A DNA stretch of 64,000 bases. It comes from Shinella daejeonensis (GTDB lineage: Bacteria; Pseudomonadota; Alphaproteobacteria; Rhizobiales; Rhizobiaceae). The first letter of the stretch is position 1. Each line of letters opens with the position of its first letter. Where the stretch lies: positions 1 to 64,000 of the forward strand of contig NZ_JAHWXY010000007.1 in NCBI RefSeq assembly GCF_024281235.1, in the 5' to 3' direction. The position numbers were made by a program, and so were the translations under genes. The notes below the pieces were generated by a model that was not told where the DNA came from, searched no databases, and saw only the letters and a list, made by a program, of their open reading frames with translations. Positions 1 to 10,277 of the stretch are shown here, piece by piece.

Positions 1-1683
<1,683 letters not shown>

Positions 1684-1702
1684 GGCACATCTCCTTTGAG
1701 CG

Positions 1703-1927
1703 TCAGGAGGTGCGCTTCCTCCGTCGACGCATCATCTTCACTTCCTCGGCGTAGCATTCCCGCGCTGCCTGCCGCGCCAGAAACTCGACGAGACGCAGAA
1801 GGCGCGGATCGGGATTGCCGCACTGGGTGAACGTCAGTTCCGGCTCGTCGATCATCAGGGATTCGAGCAGCGCTTCGCGTTCTCGTCCTGACATCTTTGC
1901 TGTGTTTCCGGGGGCTCGCAAGGTCAT
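1703..1927 (-). CDS. conserved small protein upstream of the integrase
   Basis: A 74-aa charged protein 19 bases upstream of the integrase gene and on the same strand, so probably co-transcribed with it. The core (DEPELTF, GNPDPRLLRLVEFLARQAARE) looks like a compact helical protein with an Arg/Lys-rich tail (MMRRRRKRTS). I recall such small proteins next to serine integrases in related ICEs, but know no function. An internal ATG at 1894 (MSGRERE) is an equally possible start; neither has a clear ribosome binding site. Confidence 0.6.
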   Translation of the reverse strand: MTLRAPGNTAKMSGREREALLESLMIDEPELTFTQCGNPDPRLLRLVEFLARQAARECYAEEVKMMRRRRKRTS

Positions 1928-2195
1928 GCGAGACAGAATTTGCCCCTATGACAGTATAAGCAACTGAAAACGCGGTCGAATATTTGGCGGAATCCAGTGC
2001 CATGCTGCGTATACCGGCGCGTTCCAGCGTAGTCCCGCGCATCATGGCATAGCGAAATAACCTACGGGATTCTGCCCTGGCGGCGGGTATCGAGGGGTTC
2101 CCTGGCGCTATGACGAGTTCGGTGAGCATGGTGAGGATATTAACGTATTGCCTTTTGCGATACAATCCCCTATCTTACGTGAAAGGAGACGACTC

Positions 2196-2495
2196 ATGGC
2201 CAGCACAGCGGAACGCAAGGAATATCCCATCTCAATGCGACTGCCCGAAGCGGATGTGGCGATGATTGACCGCGCGGCAAACCTGCGCGGCCGTTCCCGA
2301 ACGGATTTCGTGCGGGATGCCGCCGTGCGGGCCGCCGAGGAGGTCGTCATGGAGCAGGGGCTGATCCGCATGAGCCCGGAGGGCTTCGCGGATTTCATGG
2401 AGATCCTGTCTCGTCCGCCCACCATCGTCCCCGAGATGATGGAAGTGCTGAAGCGGCCCGCGCCGTGGGAACCCGGCTTTGAGCCGAAGCGGTGA
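2196..2495 (+). CDS. DUF1778-type ribbon-helix-helix antitoxin (TacA-like)
   Basis: A 99-aa protein with an N-terminal ribbon-helix-helix motif (YPISMRLPEADVAMIDRAA, then RSRTDFVRDAA), typical of the DUF1778 antitoxins that pair with GNAT toxins. In the known family the N-terminus binds its own promoter and the C-terminus wraps the acetyltransferase toxin. The start at 2196 is chosen for GAAAGGAGA just upstream. The stop is only three bases before the toxin start, so the two are translationally linked. Confidence 0.88.
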   Translation: MASTAERKEYPISMRLPEADVAMIDRAANLRGRSRTDFVRDAAVRAAEEVVMEQGLIRMSPEGFADFMEILSRPPTIVPEMMEVLKRPAPWEPGFEPKR

Positions 2496-2498
2496 GCC

Positions 2499-3002
2499 GT
2501 GGCTTTATCTGCGCCCGAGCCGCTGACTGCGGCCCATGACGTTTCCGCGTTTTCATGCGGTAAGCCCACGCTCGATCACTGGCTGAAGACCCGCGCCCTT
2601 GCCAATCAGGAAAAGGGCTTCACGGCTGTCGTCGTTGTCCACGAGGCGGAGCGTGTCGTCGGATATTATGGGCTGGCCCCGACAGGGGCCGTCCCTTCGA
2701 TCCTGCCACGTTCAATCCGCACCGGACAGCCGCCCAACCCGGTCCCCTGCTTGCTTCTCGGGCAGCTCGCCACGGACACTGATTGGGCGGGGCAGGGGAT
2801 TGGCACCGGCTTGATGAAACATGCTCTTCAGCGTTGCGTTCTGGCGTCGCGACTGATCGGCGGTCGGGCCTTGTTGGTCAATGCCGTCGATGAGGAGGCG
2901 GCGCTATTCTGGCAACGACATGGTTTCATGCCTTCCAGAGATGATCCGCTGGTTCTGCTGCGAGCGATCTCCGACATTGCCGCCATGCTGGCGCAGGCAT
3001 GA
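2499..3002 (+). CDS. GNAT acetyltransferase toxin (TacT-like)
   Basis: A 167-aa GCN5-related N-acetyltransferase. The opening (LTAAHDVSAFSCGKPTLDHWL) and the acetyl-CoA motif (LATDTDWAGQGIGTGLMKHAL, with Q-G-I-G-T-G) match toxins that acetylate charged tRNA and block translation. The start is GTG at 2499, three bases after the antitoxin stop. Its place beside the integrase suggests a role in stabilising the ICE after excision. Confidence 0.88.
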   Translation: MALSAPEPLTAAHDVSAFSCGKPTLDHWLKTRALANQEKGFTAVVVVHEAERVVGYYGLAPTGAVPSILPRSIRTGQPPNPVPCLLLGQLATDTDWAGQGIGTGLMKHALQRCVLASRLIGGRALLVNAVDEEAALFWQRHGFMPSRDDPLVLLRAISDIAAMLAQA

Positions 3003-3120
3003 GCCTCAGGATAATCCAGCCAGTCAAAAACGTTTATTTGGGGGAAAGTCTTCCCCTTGGCCGGCACCGTGTTGCCGGCGCACCCCCATCGAGCGGGGAG
3101 ATCCCCGCAACGCCCCTTTA

Positions 3121-3201
3121 GAGTGAGAGTGCCGACGGGGTTTGCCGTGACGGGTTGAAGGCTGGAGAGCAGGTCTCCGGCGCCCGTCGCGGAGAACCGC
3201 G
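3121..3201 (+). promoter_or_regulatory. structured 5' leader, copy A (upstream of ardC)
   Basis: The stem GACGGG/CCCGTC (3149-3154 with 3183-3188) encloses a second stem CTGGAGA/TCTCCGG (3162-3168 with 3174-3180). CGGAG and the ATG at 3202 follow directly. The same architecture with different paired bases precedes the genes at 18098 and 22795. The start of this copy (GAGTGAGAGTG, 3121) is also shared with copy B. Probably an RNA element controlling translation. Confidence 0.6.
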
Positions 3202-3948
3202 ATGTCCAGATATGACAACACCCCACGCTCCGGCTCGGACCGGACGAACCTCTATGACGAAATCACCGGCAAGATCATCGCCGAACTCGAGGCCGGGCGC
3301 TTTCCCTGGGTCCAGCCATGGGGCAAGGCCACAGCCAAGGCCCCGCTCGGCCTGCCGCAGAACGCCAGCACTGGCCGCGCCTACAGCGGCATCAATATCC
3401 TGATCCTTTGGGGCGCCGTGGTTCAGCACGGTTTCCCCGGACAAGGCTGGCTCACCTATCGCCAGGCGGCCGCCCTTGGCGGCAATGTCCACAAGGGCGA
3501 ACGCGGCACCACCGTCGTCTATGCCGACCGCTTCACGCCCGAGGACGAGAAGCGGCGCGCGAGAGAGACCGGCGAGGAACCGGGGACGATCTCGTTCCTG
3601 AAGCGGTTCACCGTGTTCAACGCTGCCCAATGCGAGGGGCTGCCCGAGGATATCGCCGTGGCCATGCCACCCCCGCCGCCCGGCCTGATCGAGCCGAGGG
3701 TCGAGGCGCTTATCAAAGCCACCGGCATCGACTTCCGCATCGGCGGGGATCGCGCCTTCTATTTCCCGGCCCTCGACCATGTGGTCGTGCCGCCGCCGCA
3801 AGCCTATTTCGAGCCGATCAACTGGCACCGGACGGCGCTCCATGAGCTGGGTCATGCCACCGGCCATGCGTCCCGGCTGAACCGGGATTTCTCCGGCAGC
3901 TTCGGCACGAAGAAATACGCTTTCGAGGAGCTGGTCGCCTTATCCTGA
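3202..3948 (+). pseudogene. ardC: ArdC-like antirestriction protein, 5' part, interrupted
   Basis: The reading frame covers the N-terminal ssDNA-binding domain and the zincin-like domain of ArdC-type proteins (active-site motif HELGH near residue 214, in TALHELGHATGH). It should continue after ...FEELVA but instead reads LS and stops in inserted DNA at 3940. The missing C-terminus, starting EISAAF, is found in frame at 16662-16883. Joined (3202-3939 plus 16662-16883), the gene encodes 319 aa, close to the 308 aa of the intact paralogue at 10278. The truncated protein keeps the metal-binding motif but lacks 73 C-terminal residues; activity is uncertain. Confidence 0.9.
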
Positions 3949-3967
3949 CTCTGTGATCCTGTCTCAG
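3940..3967 (+). repeat. left terminal inverted repeat of the SE-like element
   Basis: TTATC at 3940-3944 and CTGTCTCAG at 3959-3967, mirrored by CTGAGACAG and GATAA at the right end. Probably the binding and exchange site for the tyrosine recombinases. Confidence 0.65.
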
Positions 3968-4023
3968 AATCATGCATTGGAGGCGCCTCACCACGGCTCC
4001 GGTGAAGCTCTTCAGACGTCCGG

Positions 4024-4156
4024 GTCAAGCGTTCCCGCAGCGTAGCGAGGACAACGCTTGACGCGGCGGCGGCACGACAAGCTGTTCATGGGGTGCAGGC
4101 TAAGTCCTGCACCCCTGCCACGCGGCGAGCGGGAGAGCGCGAGGGGAACCCCTCGC
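4024..4156 (+). other. three consecutive hairpins in the left arm of the SE-like element
   Basis: Stem 1: GTCAAGCGTT (4024-4033) with AACGCTTGAC (4053-4062). Stem 2: GGGGTGCAGG (4090-4099) with CCTGCACCCC (4106-4115), 6-nt loop. Stem 3: GCGAGGGG (4139-4146) with CCCCTCGC (4149-4156), 2-nt loop. They lie between the terminus and the first recombinase gene. They could be accessory recombination sites or a leader limiting recombinase expression. Confidence 0.55.
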
Positions 4157-4166
4157 ATTCTAAACA

Positions 4167-5624
4167 ATGAAGTTGCGCCGAAGGCGCTCCGCTTGGGTAT
4201 CGTGCGTGCATTTGTATTTTACCGATCTTGACACTATTTCGCGTCCGCTTTTCCTTGATGACCTTGCAGTGAGCCTCGCGCCCGGTGCGCTCGACGCGGT
4301 CGAGCGCACCGGGCTGATTCACGGCATGCCGTTCATCCTGATGGATGACGGCAGCTACGATCTCGCTCTCAACCGGTTCTTTCGTGCCTGTCCTGCTATG
4401 GGAGCGCGATCGCCGAACACGTGGCGCTCCTACGCCCGCGACATTCTCGTCTGGGCGCGCTTTCTTGTCGAACGGCGCGGCGGCAAGACGGTCTGGCAGG
4501 CCGGCCGCGACGATGTCCTGGCCTTTCACCGGGCGCGTCGGCTGTCGGCAGCTCCCTACCGCATCTCGGCTGCGAGCTGGAACCGGAGCGTTGCCGCGCT
4601 CGACAAGCTCTATCGCTGGGCTGTCGAGGAAGGAATCATTGCGATCTCGCCCTTCAGCTACGGCGCCACCCTTCGCAGGGCCGGCGGTAGCCGCGCAGTG
4701 CTCGCTGTGACGACGAACCGTGCCCGCGAGCGCGCCGCGCGGCGCCACGATACCCGTTACATCGATCTTGGCCGCTACCTGCTGTTCCGCGAGGTGGGAT
4801 TGCGCGGCCGGCTTCCCGACGGCTCGGAGGACGCGACGTGGCGCGGCCGCAACGGCGAGCGCAATGCGTTGTTTGCCGAGCTTCTCGTCACGACCGGCCT
4901 GCGGCTGACAGAGGCCGGCAGTCTGCTGCTGAGTGAGCTGCCGCGCCTGACCGATCCCGAATCGCGCTCGGTGCCGTTCGATCTCCCCGGTCCGATCGCC
5001 AAGGGCGGACGACCACGGCGCATCCGCGTTCCCCGCCGGGTACTGAGATTGATCGGCGACTATGTCGATCTCGAGCGCACGGTCTCTGCCGCGCGCTCAG
5101 AGCCTTCGGTGTCCGATCCGCTCTGGCTGATGCTGGAGGACGGGAAGGCAACAGACGCGGCGGGCAAGCGTGTCCGGCTCGACCGTCTGACGCTGGGCGA
5201 ACGCCGCCGCGTGCTGGTCGGCACGCCCGGCCAGGCGCAGCATGCCTTGCTCTGGCTGACTGAAGGCGGCAAGCCCGTGCCCTCGGCGACTTGGGAAGCT
5301 GCCTTTCGGCGGGCCTGCACCCGCTGCCGCCGTTTCGGCATCGAGGTCGAGGTGACGCCACACACGCTGCGGCACACCTTCGCCGTCAACATGCTCTCCA
5401 TGCTGATCCGCGAGCAGATCGGATCCGTGTTCGATCCGCAGGACCAGCACGGCGCAGCCTATCGGCGGATTCTCGGCGATCCTCTGCAGAAGCTCCAGCA
5501 CCTGCTGGGGCATGCGAGTATCACCAGCACCTACATCTATCTCGACAGCCTCGCCGAGGCGCAGGAGCTGGTCGAGGCCGCCGCGGATCGCTGGGCCGAA
5601 GACACGGCTGGCGGCGCGGCATGA
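4167..5624 (+). CDS. intA: tyrosine recombinase IntA-like (first of three)
   Basis: A 485-aa tyrosine recombinase. The N-terminal SAM-like core-binding region (about 65-180, with WRSYARDILVWARFL) is followed by a catalytic domain with box I arginine in TTGLRLTEAG, HTLRHTFAVN (HxxR) and LGHASITSTYIYL (GH plus the nucleophilic Tyr). All key residues appear present. The gene opens a four-gene run joined by ATGA overlaps and is expected to carry out one strand exchange during circularisation or insertion. The symbol follows the SE nomenclature and rests on gene order and size, not an alignment. The start at 4167 follows the third hairpin by 10 bases. Confidence 0.85.
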   Translation: MKLRRRRSAWVSCVHLYFTDLDTISRPLFLDDLAVSLAPGALDAVERTGLIHGMPFILMDDGSYDLALNRFFRACPAMGARSPNTWRSYARDILVWARFLVERRGGKTVWQAGRDDVLAFHRARRLSAAPYRISAASWNRSVAALDKLYRWAVEEGIIAISPFSYGATLRRAGGSRAVLAVTTNRARERAARRHDTRYIDLGRYLLFREVGLRGRLPDGSEDATWRGRNGERNALFAELLVTTGLRLTEAGSLLLSELPRLTDPESRSVPFDLPGPIAKGGRPRRIRVPRRVLRLIGDYVDLERTVSAARSEPSVSDPLWLMLEDGKATDAAGKRVRLDRLTLGERRRVLVGTPGQAQHALLWLTEGGKPVPSATWEAAFRRACTRCRRFGIEVEVTPHTLRHTFAVNMLSMLIREQIGSVFDPQDQHGAAYRRILGDPLQKLQHLLGHASITSTYIYLDSLAEAQELVEAAADRWAEDTAGGAA

Positions 5625-7462
5625 CCGCCGCGGCGGCTCCATCGGTGCGGCGGCCGGGTCGCCGCGCCCTCTTTCCCGAGGCGCTGCCCGATCCCGAGGG
5701 CGAGGCCGCCGCTGCGATCGCATCGCTGCGCTTTACCGTCACGCTGGCGGATCGCAGCAAGACGATCGACCTGACGATGCTCGCCGGCCGCAAGGCATTG
5801 GCGCGGACCTTTGCCGGCGCGCTCTGGCGCGCCTGCCAGGTCGGTGGTCCGGCCGGCTCGATCTCGACGGCCTACGCCTATGCCAATGCGCTCAAGACAT
5901 TTTGGCGCTATCTCGATTCCGCCGGATCGCACGTCGCCCGTCTCTCCGACGTCAGTGCCGTCTGCATCGACGGCTTCGATTCCTGGATGGAGGGGAGCGG
6001 CCTGCATCCCAATCACCGCCTGCACCGCATGAGCAAGGTGCTCAACCTGCTGCGGCTTGCCGAGGCCGCGGAGCCCAGCCACCTGCCGCCCGATGCCTCA
6101 CGCCGGCTGATGTACACGAGCGATCGGCCCGGCGTGCGCGCCAGGCCGCGCGATGCCTATGGCGATGATGTCGCCGCGGCATTGCGGAAGGCGGCGCGCA
6201 CCGATCTCGCCGCCATCATCCGCCGCTTGGGCGAGGCCGATCGTATTCCGGCGGTCGAGGATTCCGATCGGAGCAAGGCGCTGGCAGCAACCCACAAACA
6301 GGTAATGGAAGTGATCGACGCGGAAGGCGTCATCGGGCACAGGCACCCTCTCTTCAAGCGACTCTACACGCTCCGCCGCGAGAGTGGCCTGCCGAACGAT
6401 CGCCTGATCCACGATCTGCATGGCCGCCGGCATCTCATCGCCGCCGATCTCGTGCCGCTCATCGTGCTTATCTCGCTCGACACCGGCATGGAGATCGAAG
6501 CGATCAAGGGCTTGCGAGCGGACTGCCTGAAGAACCCGGCGGGCGGCTATGTCGAGATCGAGTATTGCAAGCGTCGGGCGCGCGGCGCCGAGTGGAAGCG
6601 GCTGCGTGTGCGCGACGGCGGTTCCTCGACGCCGGGCGGCTTGATCCGCAAGGCGCTGCAGTGGACCGGTCCGGCGAGAAGCCGGCTCGGCGCCGACACG
6701 CTCTGGGCGCACTGTGCCTGGGGCCGCCTGACCCCTCGGGTGCTCAGCATGAAGGAGCTCGCGGCTTCATGGACGCGCCGGCACGGCATCCTTGATGAGC
6801 GGGGCCAACGCCTTCGCCTCAATCTGACGCGCCTGCGCAAGACGCATAAGGCGGCATGGTACCGGCGCACGGGCGGCCAGCTCGACCGCTTCGCCGTCGG
6901 CCACACTGTCGCGGTCGCGGCCGACCACTACGCCGACATTCCCGCGCTTCGTCATCTGCACGAGGCGACAATTGCCGACGCCATGACCGATGCGCTCGAC
7001 GCCGCGTTCCCCCCCTGTGTCCTGTCGTCGGAGGAGGAAGCGGCCGTCCAGACCGATCCCGACAAGGCGACCGGCCTTCCCGTTGTCGGCGCCGCCGCGG
7101 TCAAGGCGCTGTTCGGCGGCGAGCAGGACGTCTGGCTCGCCAGTTGCGGCGGCTTCTACAACAGCCCGTTCGGCTCGGAGGGAGAGGCCTGTCCGTCCCC
7201 CTTCTGGGGGTGTCTCGAATGCAGCAATGCCGTGGTCACCGCCCGCAAGGTGCCCGCGCTCCTGGCCTTCCTCAACTTCATCCGGGCGCAGCGGCAGGTG
7301 CTGAGCGAAGCCGACTGGATCGCCAAGTTCGGCCGGGTTCACGGACGCATCGCCGAACAGATTCTGCCCCGGTTCGCCGACGCCGAGATCGAGGAAGCCC
7401 GTCGGATTGGGTCATCGGACCCCGCGCTCCTCTACCTGCCGCCCGAAGCGAGAGCGCCATGA
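5621..7462 (+). CDS. tfp: tyrosine-recombinase-fold protein with degenerate active site (Tfp-like)
   Basis: A 613-aa protein coupled to the previous gene by ATGA at 5621. The C-terminal half has a recognisable recombinase fold, ending in the box VGHTVAVAADHYADI with a candidate Tyr. The box I arginine is replaced (ISLDTGMEIEAIKGL, where TGLR is normal) and the HxxR box reads LTRLRKTHKAAW. A Cys-rich stretch near residues 508-540 (CGGFYNSPFGSEGEACPSPFWGC, given in parts: CGG, C-PSPFWGC, C) may bind metal. In SE elements the second gene is, as I recall, a recombinase-fold protein thought not to catalyse strand exchange, which fits. Confidence 0.8.
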   Translation: MTAAAAPSVRRPGRRALFPEALPDPEGEAAAAIASLRFTVTLADRSKTIDLTMLAGRKALARTFAGALWRACQVGGPAGSISTAYAYANALKTFWRYLDSAGSHVARLSDVSAVCIDGFDSWMEGSGLHPNHRLHRMSKVLNLLRLAEAAEPSHLPPDASRRLMYTSDRPGVRARPRDAYGDDVAAALRKAARTDLAAIIRRLGEADRIPAVEDSDRSKALAATHKQVMEVIDAEGVIGHRHPLFKRLYTLRRESGLPNDRLIHDLHGRRHLIAADLVPLIVLISLDTGMEIEAIKGLRADCLKNPAGGYVEIEYCKRRARGAEWKRLRVRDGGSSTPGGLIRKALQWTGPARSRLGADTLWAHCAWGRLTPRVLSMKELAASWTRRHGILDERGQRLRLNLTRLRKTHKAAWYRRTGGQLDRFAVGHTVAVAADHYADIPALRHLHEATIADAMTDALDAAFPPCVLSSEEEAAVQTDPDKATGLPVVGAAAVKALFGGEQDVWLASCGGFYNSPFGSEGEACPSPFWGCLECSNAVVTARKVPALLAFLNFIRAQRQVLSEADWIAKFGRVHGRIAEQILPRFADAEIEEARRIGSSDPALLYLPPEARAP

Positions 7463-9624
7463 TGCCGGCACCGATCAAGCTGCCGCAGCACGCGTCGCTG
7501 CCTTCGGCCATTTATGGCAACGACGAGCCCGTGCTTGCCGGCGTGGCGGTCAGGGACGATGCCGACCGCACGCGACTTCCGCGCTTCGGTGACGATCTTT
7601 GGGACCTGGGCGCCGCCATTTTCCGGGTGAACGCCCGCTACAGCAATTACCGGCTGAACCTCGCCCGCATCGCCGATCCCGTCACGCGGCGGCTGGCGAA
7701 GGAGTACGTGATCGCCCGCCTGCGCATCCATGTGCCGGGATATCGGGCGCCCTGCGGCGCGACCTCGGCGATCCGCCTGCTGCGCTACATCCAGCATTTC
7801 GCCGCGTTCCTCCGCGCAAGGACTGGCGCCGTCGATCTCAGCCGGATCGATCAGGCGCTGCTCGACGCCTATCTGGCGTATGCCCGTGACGGCGGACGGC
7901 GAACGCCTCACGAGACGGTGAAGTATGTCGAGGTGCCGATCGACCTGCATCACCTGGCGCCATGGCTAACCGGCGGCGGCATCGGTTTCCTGCCGTGGCG
8001 TGGACGTGCGGCGCACCGCGTTGCCGGCCGGCCGCCAGCGCCCGCCGAGAACGCCACGCCGCGCATTCCCGAGCCGGTCATCGGCGCCATGCTGCGCTGG
8101 GCGCTCAAGTATGTCGAGGTCTATGCGCCCGATATCCTCGCGGCGCGGGCCGAGCTTGACGCTCTCGAAGCCCGCTGCGCCCGATTGATGGCGCGGGACG
8201 CGCGGGCCGGACGGGCCGTGGCCAAGAACTATCGCGCCCGCGTGGCCAAGTGGCTCGACGTGCGCCGGGCCATGGGCCGAGGCGTGCCGATCTGGGAGCA
8301 CGCGCCCAATGTGGCCCGCCGCATCGACCCGCTCACCGGCGAAGAGACCCCGCCCTACAATCTCCATCTGATGCGCCTTCACGCCGGCGCTCCGCAGAGC
8401 GGCCGCATCAGCCAGTCCGAGCCGACTGCACGACTGATCGAGAAGGCAGCCGCCGAGCTCGGAACCGAGATCGGCGGGCTCGATACGCCGATCTCGATCG
8501 ATCCGGACACCGGACTGCCATGGCGCGAGCGCTTCGACGGCCTCAGCCTCGCCCGCGAAGAACGGATGTTGCAGGGCGCCTGCTATCTCGTCTGCGCCTA
8601 CCTCACCGGCATGCGCGACAGCGAGGTGCAGGCGATGCAGCCGGGTTGCGTGTCGCCGGTGCGCAGCGCCGACGGCCTGGTCGAGCGGTACCGGCTGCGC
8701 AGCACGGTGTACAAGCGCCATGGCGCGCGCGGCGTCACGGCCGACTGGATCACGATCGAGCCCGTCGCTCGCGCCGTCGCGGTGATGGAGGTTCTCTCGG
8801 CACGCAATCGCCGAGAGAAGGAACTGTCATCCTTGTGGGTGGCGCTGAAGGACTGGCCCTGGAGCAACGATCATCTCGGGATGGGTGCAACGCCGACACT
8901 CAACCTTTTCCGCGAGGGCCTCGACACGCGCTCGGAGGCCGCGCCGGCGATTCCGCGCATCGGCGACGAGCCTTGGAAGTTTACGACCCGGCAGCTCCGA
9001 CGCACGATCGCCTGGTACATCGCCAACCGGCCGTTCGGCACGGTCGCCGGCAAGATCCAGTACAAGCACGCCTCGGTCGCCATGTTCGAAGGCTATGCCG
9101 GATCGGCGCAGGCCGACTTCCGCTTGGCGATCGAGCGCGAACGTGCACTCGGCCAGCTCGACGACATTGTCGCCCATTACGAGGCCTATCTTCGCCGTGA
9201 AGGCCCGGCGGGACCGGGTGCTGCGCGACTGCGACGCGAGTTCGGCCGCGTGCAGGAGGAACTTGGCGATCTTCCCGGCCGGATCTTGGACCGCAAGCGG
9301 CTGCGCACCATGGTTGCCCATCTCGGGCGGACCCTGCATGTCGGTTTCCTCAACGACTGCCTGTTCGATGCAGCGACCGCGCTCTGCCTCACCGGCGCGC
9401 CAGATGCCGAGCGGACGGCGCCGGCCCTATCGCGCTGCAGCCCCGACCGGTGCCCGAACGCCTGCCTGACCGCCCGGCACCGCGAACCGTGGCAGGCCTC
9501 GATCGTCGAGGGCGAAGCGCTTCTGGCCGACCGGCGTCTATCGCCGCTGCAGCGCACGGCGATCCTGCGGGACAACGAGCGCAAGTGCCGGCTGATCGCG
9601 CCTCTCATGGACGGTGACGCATGA
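7459..9624 (+). CDS. intB: large tyrosine recombinase IntB-like
   Basis: A 721-aa recombinase starting in the ATGA overlap at 7459. The catalytic domain (about 350-560) shows AYLTGMRDSEVQAM (box I Arg), TTRQLRRTIAWY (R-x-x-R in place of HxxR) and YKHASVAMFEGYAG, with a candidate nucleophilic Tyr. The C-terminal 200 residues add a Cys-containing region (CSPDRCPNAC) that may bind zinc. Likely partner of IntA in element recombination. The length is far above ordinary integrases but usual for TnpB/IntB-type proteins of multi-recombinase elements. Confidence 0.82.
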   Translation: MMPAPIKLPQHASLPSAIYGNDEPVLAGVAVRDDADRTRLPRFGDDLWDLGAAIFRVNARYSNYRLNLARIADPVTRRLAKEYVIARLRIHVPGYRAPCGATSAIRLLRYIQHFAAFLRARTGAVDLSRIDQALLDAYLAYARDGGRRTPHETVKYVEVPIDLHHLAPWLTGGGIGFLPWRGRAAHRVAGRPPAPAENATPRIPEPVIGAMLRWALKYVEVYAPDILAARAELDALEARCARLMARDARAGRAVAKNYRARVAKWLDVRRAMGRGVPIWEHAPNVARRIDPLTGEETPPYNLHLMRLHAGAPQSGRISQSEPTARLIEKAAAELGTEIGGLDTPISIDPDTGLPWRERFDGLSLAREERMLQGACYLVCAYLTGMRDSEVQAMQPGCVSPVRSADGLVERYRLRSTVYKRHGARGVTADWITIEPVARAVAVMEVLSARNRREKELSSLWVALKDWPWSNDHLGMGATPTLNLFREGLDTRSEAAPAIPRIGDEPWKFTTRQLRRTIAWYIANRPFGTVAGKIQYKHASVAMFEGYAGSAQADFRLAIERERALGQLDDIVAHYEAYLRREGPAGPGAARLRREFGRVQEELGDLPGRILDRKRLRTMVAHLGRTLHVGFLNDCLFDAATALCLTGAPDAERTAPALSRCSPDRCPNACLTARHREPWQASIVEGEALLADRRLSPLQRTAILRDNERKCRLIAPLMDGDA

Positions 9625-10061
9625 CCGCGCTCGGGCCGAAGAGCCAAGCGGCGCTAAGGGCTGCCATGAAGCGGTTGCTCGACGGCCGCCCTGAACGCAC
9701 CGACGGGGCGCTGACCGTCGCCAACCTGGCGCGCGACGCCGGCGTCAGCCGAGCGACGGCGAACCGGGCCGGCGATCTTCTCGCCGAGCTCCGCGCGGCC
9801 GAAGCCCGCCTGCGGCGATCGTCGCCCAGGGCCCTCAAGGAACGCATCCATGCTCTGGAAGCGGAACTACGCGCCGTGCGTGGTGCCGAGATGGCGGAGC
9901 TGCGGGCGCTCACCCGGACGCTCGCGCAGCACATCCAGATGCTGACGTTGCAGCTCGCCGAGCGAGATGCCGTCATCGAAGGTCTGCGAGCGGAGCTGTC
10001 TCGATCCGTGGACGCCAGGGTCGTCCCGTTGCGGCGTCCGCCTCTGGACGGCACCGGCTGA
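9621..10061 (+). CDS. srap: small HTH plus coiled-coil recombination accessory protein (SRAP-like)
   Basis: A 146-aa protein, coupled by ATGA to intB. An N-terminal helix-turn-helix-like segment (LTVANLARDAGVSRATANRA) is followed by a long heptad-rich helix (about 60-130). The size, position and design match the fourth gene of SE elements and resemble TnpC of Tn554-like elements. Probably directs or stimulates recombination by the upstream proteins. No enzymatic motif is visible. Confidence 0.7.
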   Translation: MTALGPKSQAALRAAMKRLLDGRPERTDGALTVANLARDAGVSRATANRAGDLLAELRAAEARLRRSSPRALKERIHALEAELRAVRGAEMAELRALTRTLAQHIQMLTLQLAERDAVIEGLRAELSRSVDARVVPLRRPPLDGTG

Positions 10062-10277
10062 CAGCCGCGCTTCATCCTGACCGGTCCAGGCGCCGCTCGC
10101 CGGTCATGGCTGCCTCCCGTGCTCGCCCGTCGAGGCAGGGCTCGGGTTGTGGCAGACGCTGCCGGCCCATCAACCCTGTTCCGCACCAGCACCGAGAACA
10201 GGGTGTGACGGCCCGGCTTCCCGCGTCTGCCCCTGCCGCCTCGCCCTCGACGGAGAGGGCGAACACAGGAGGCAGCC

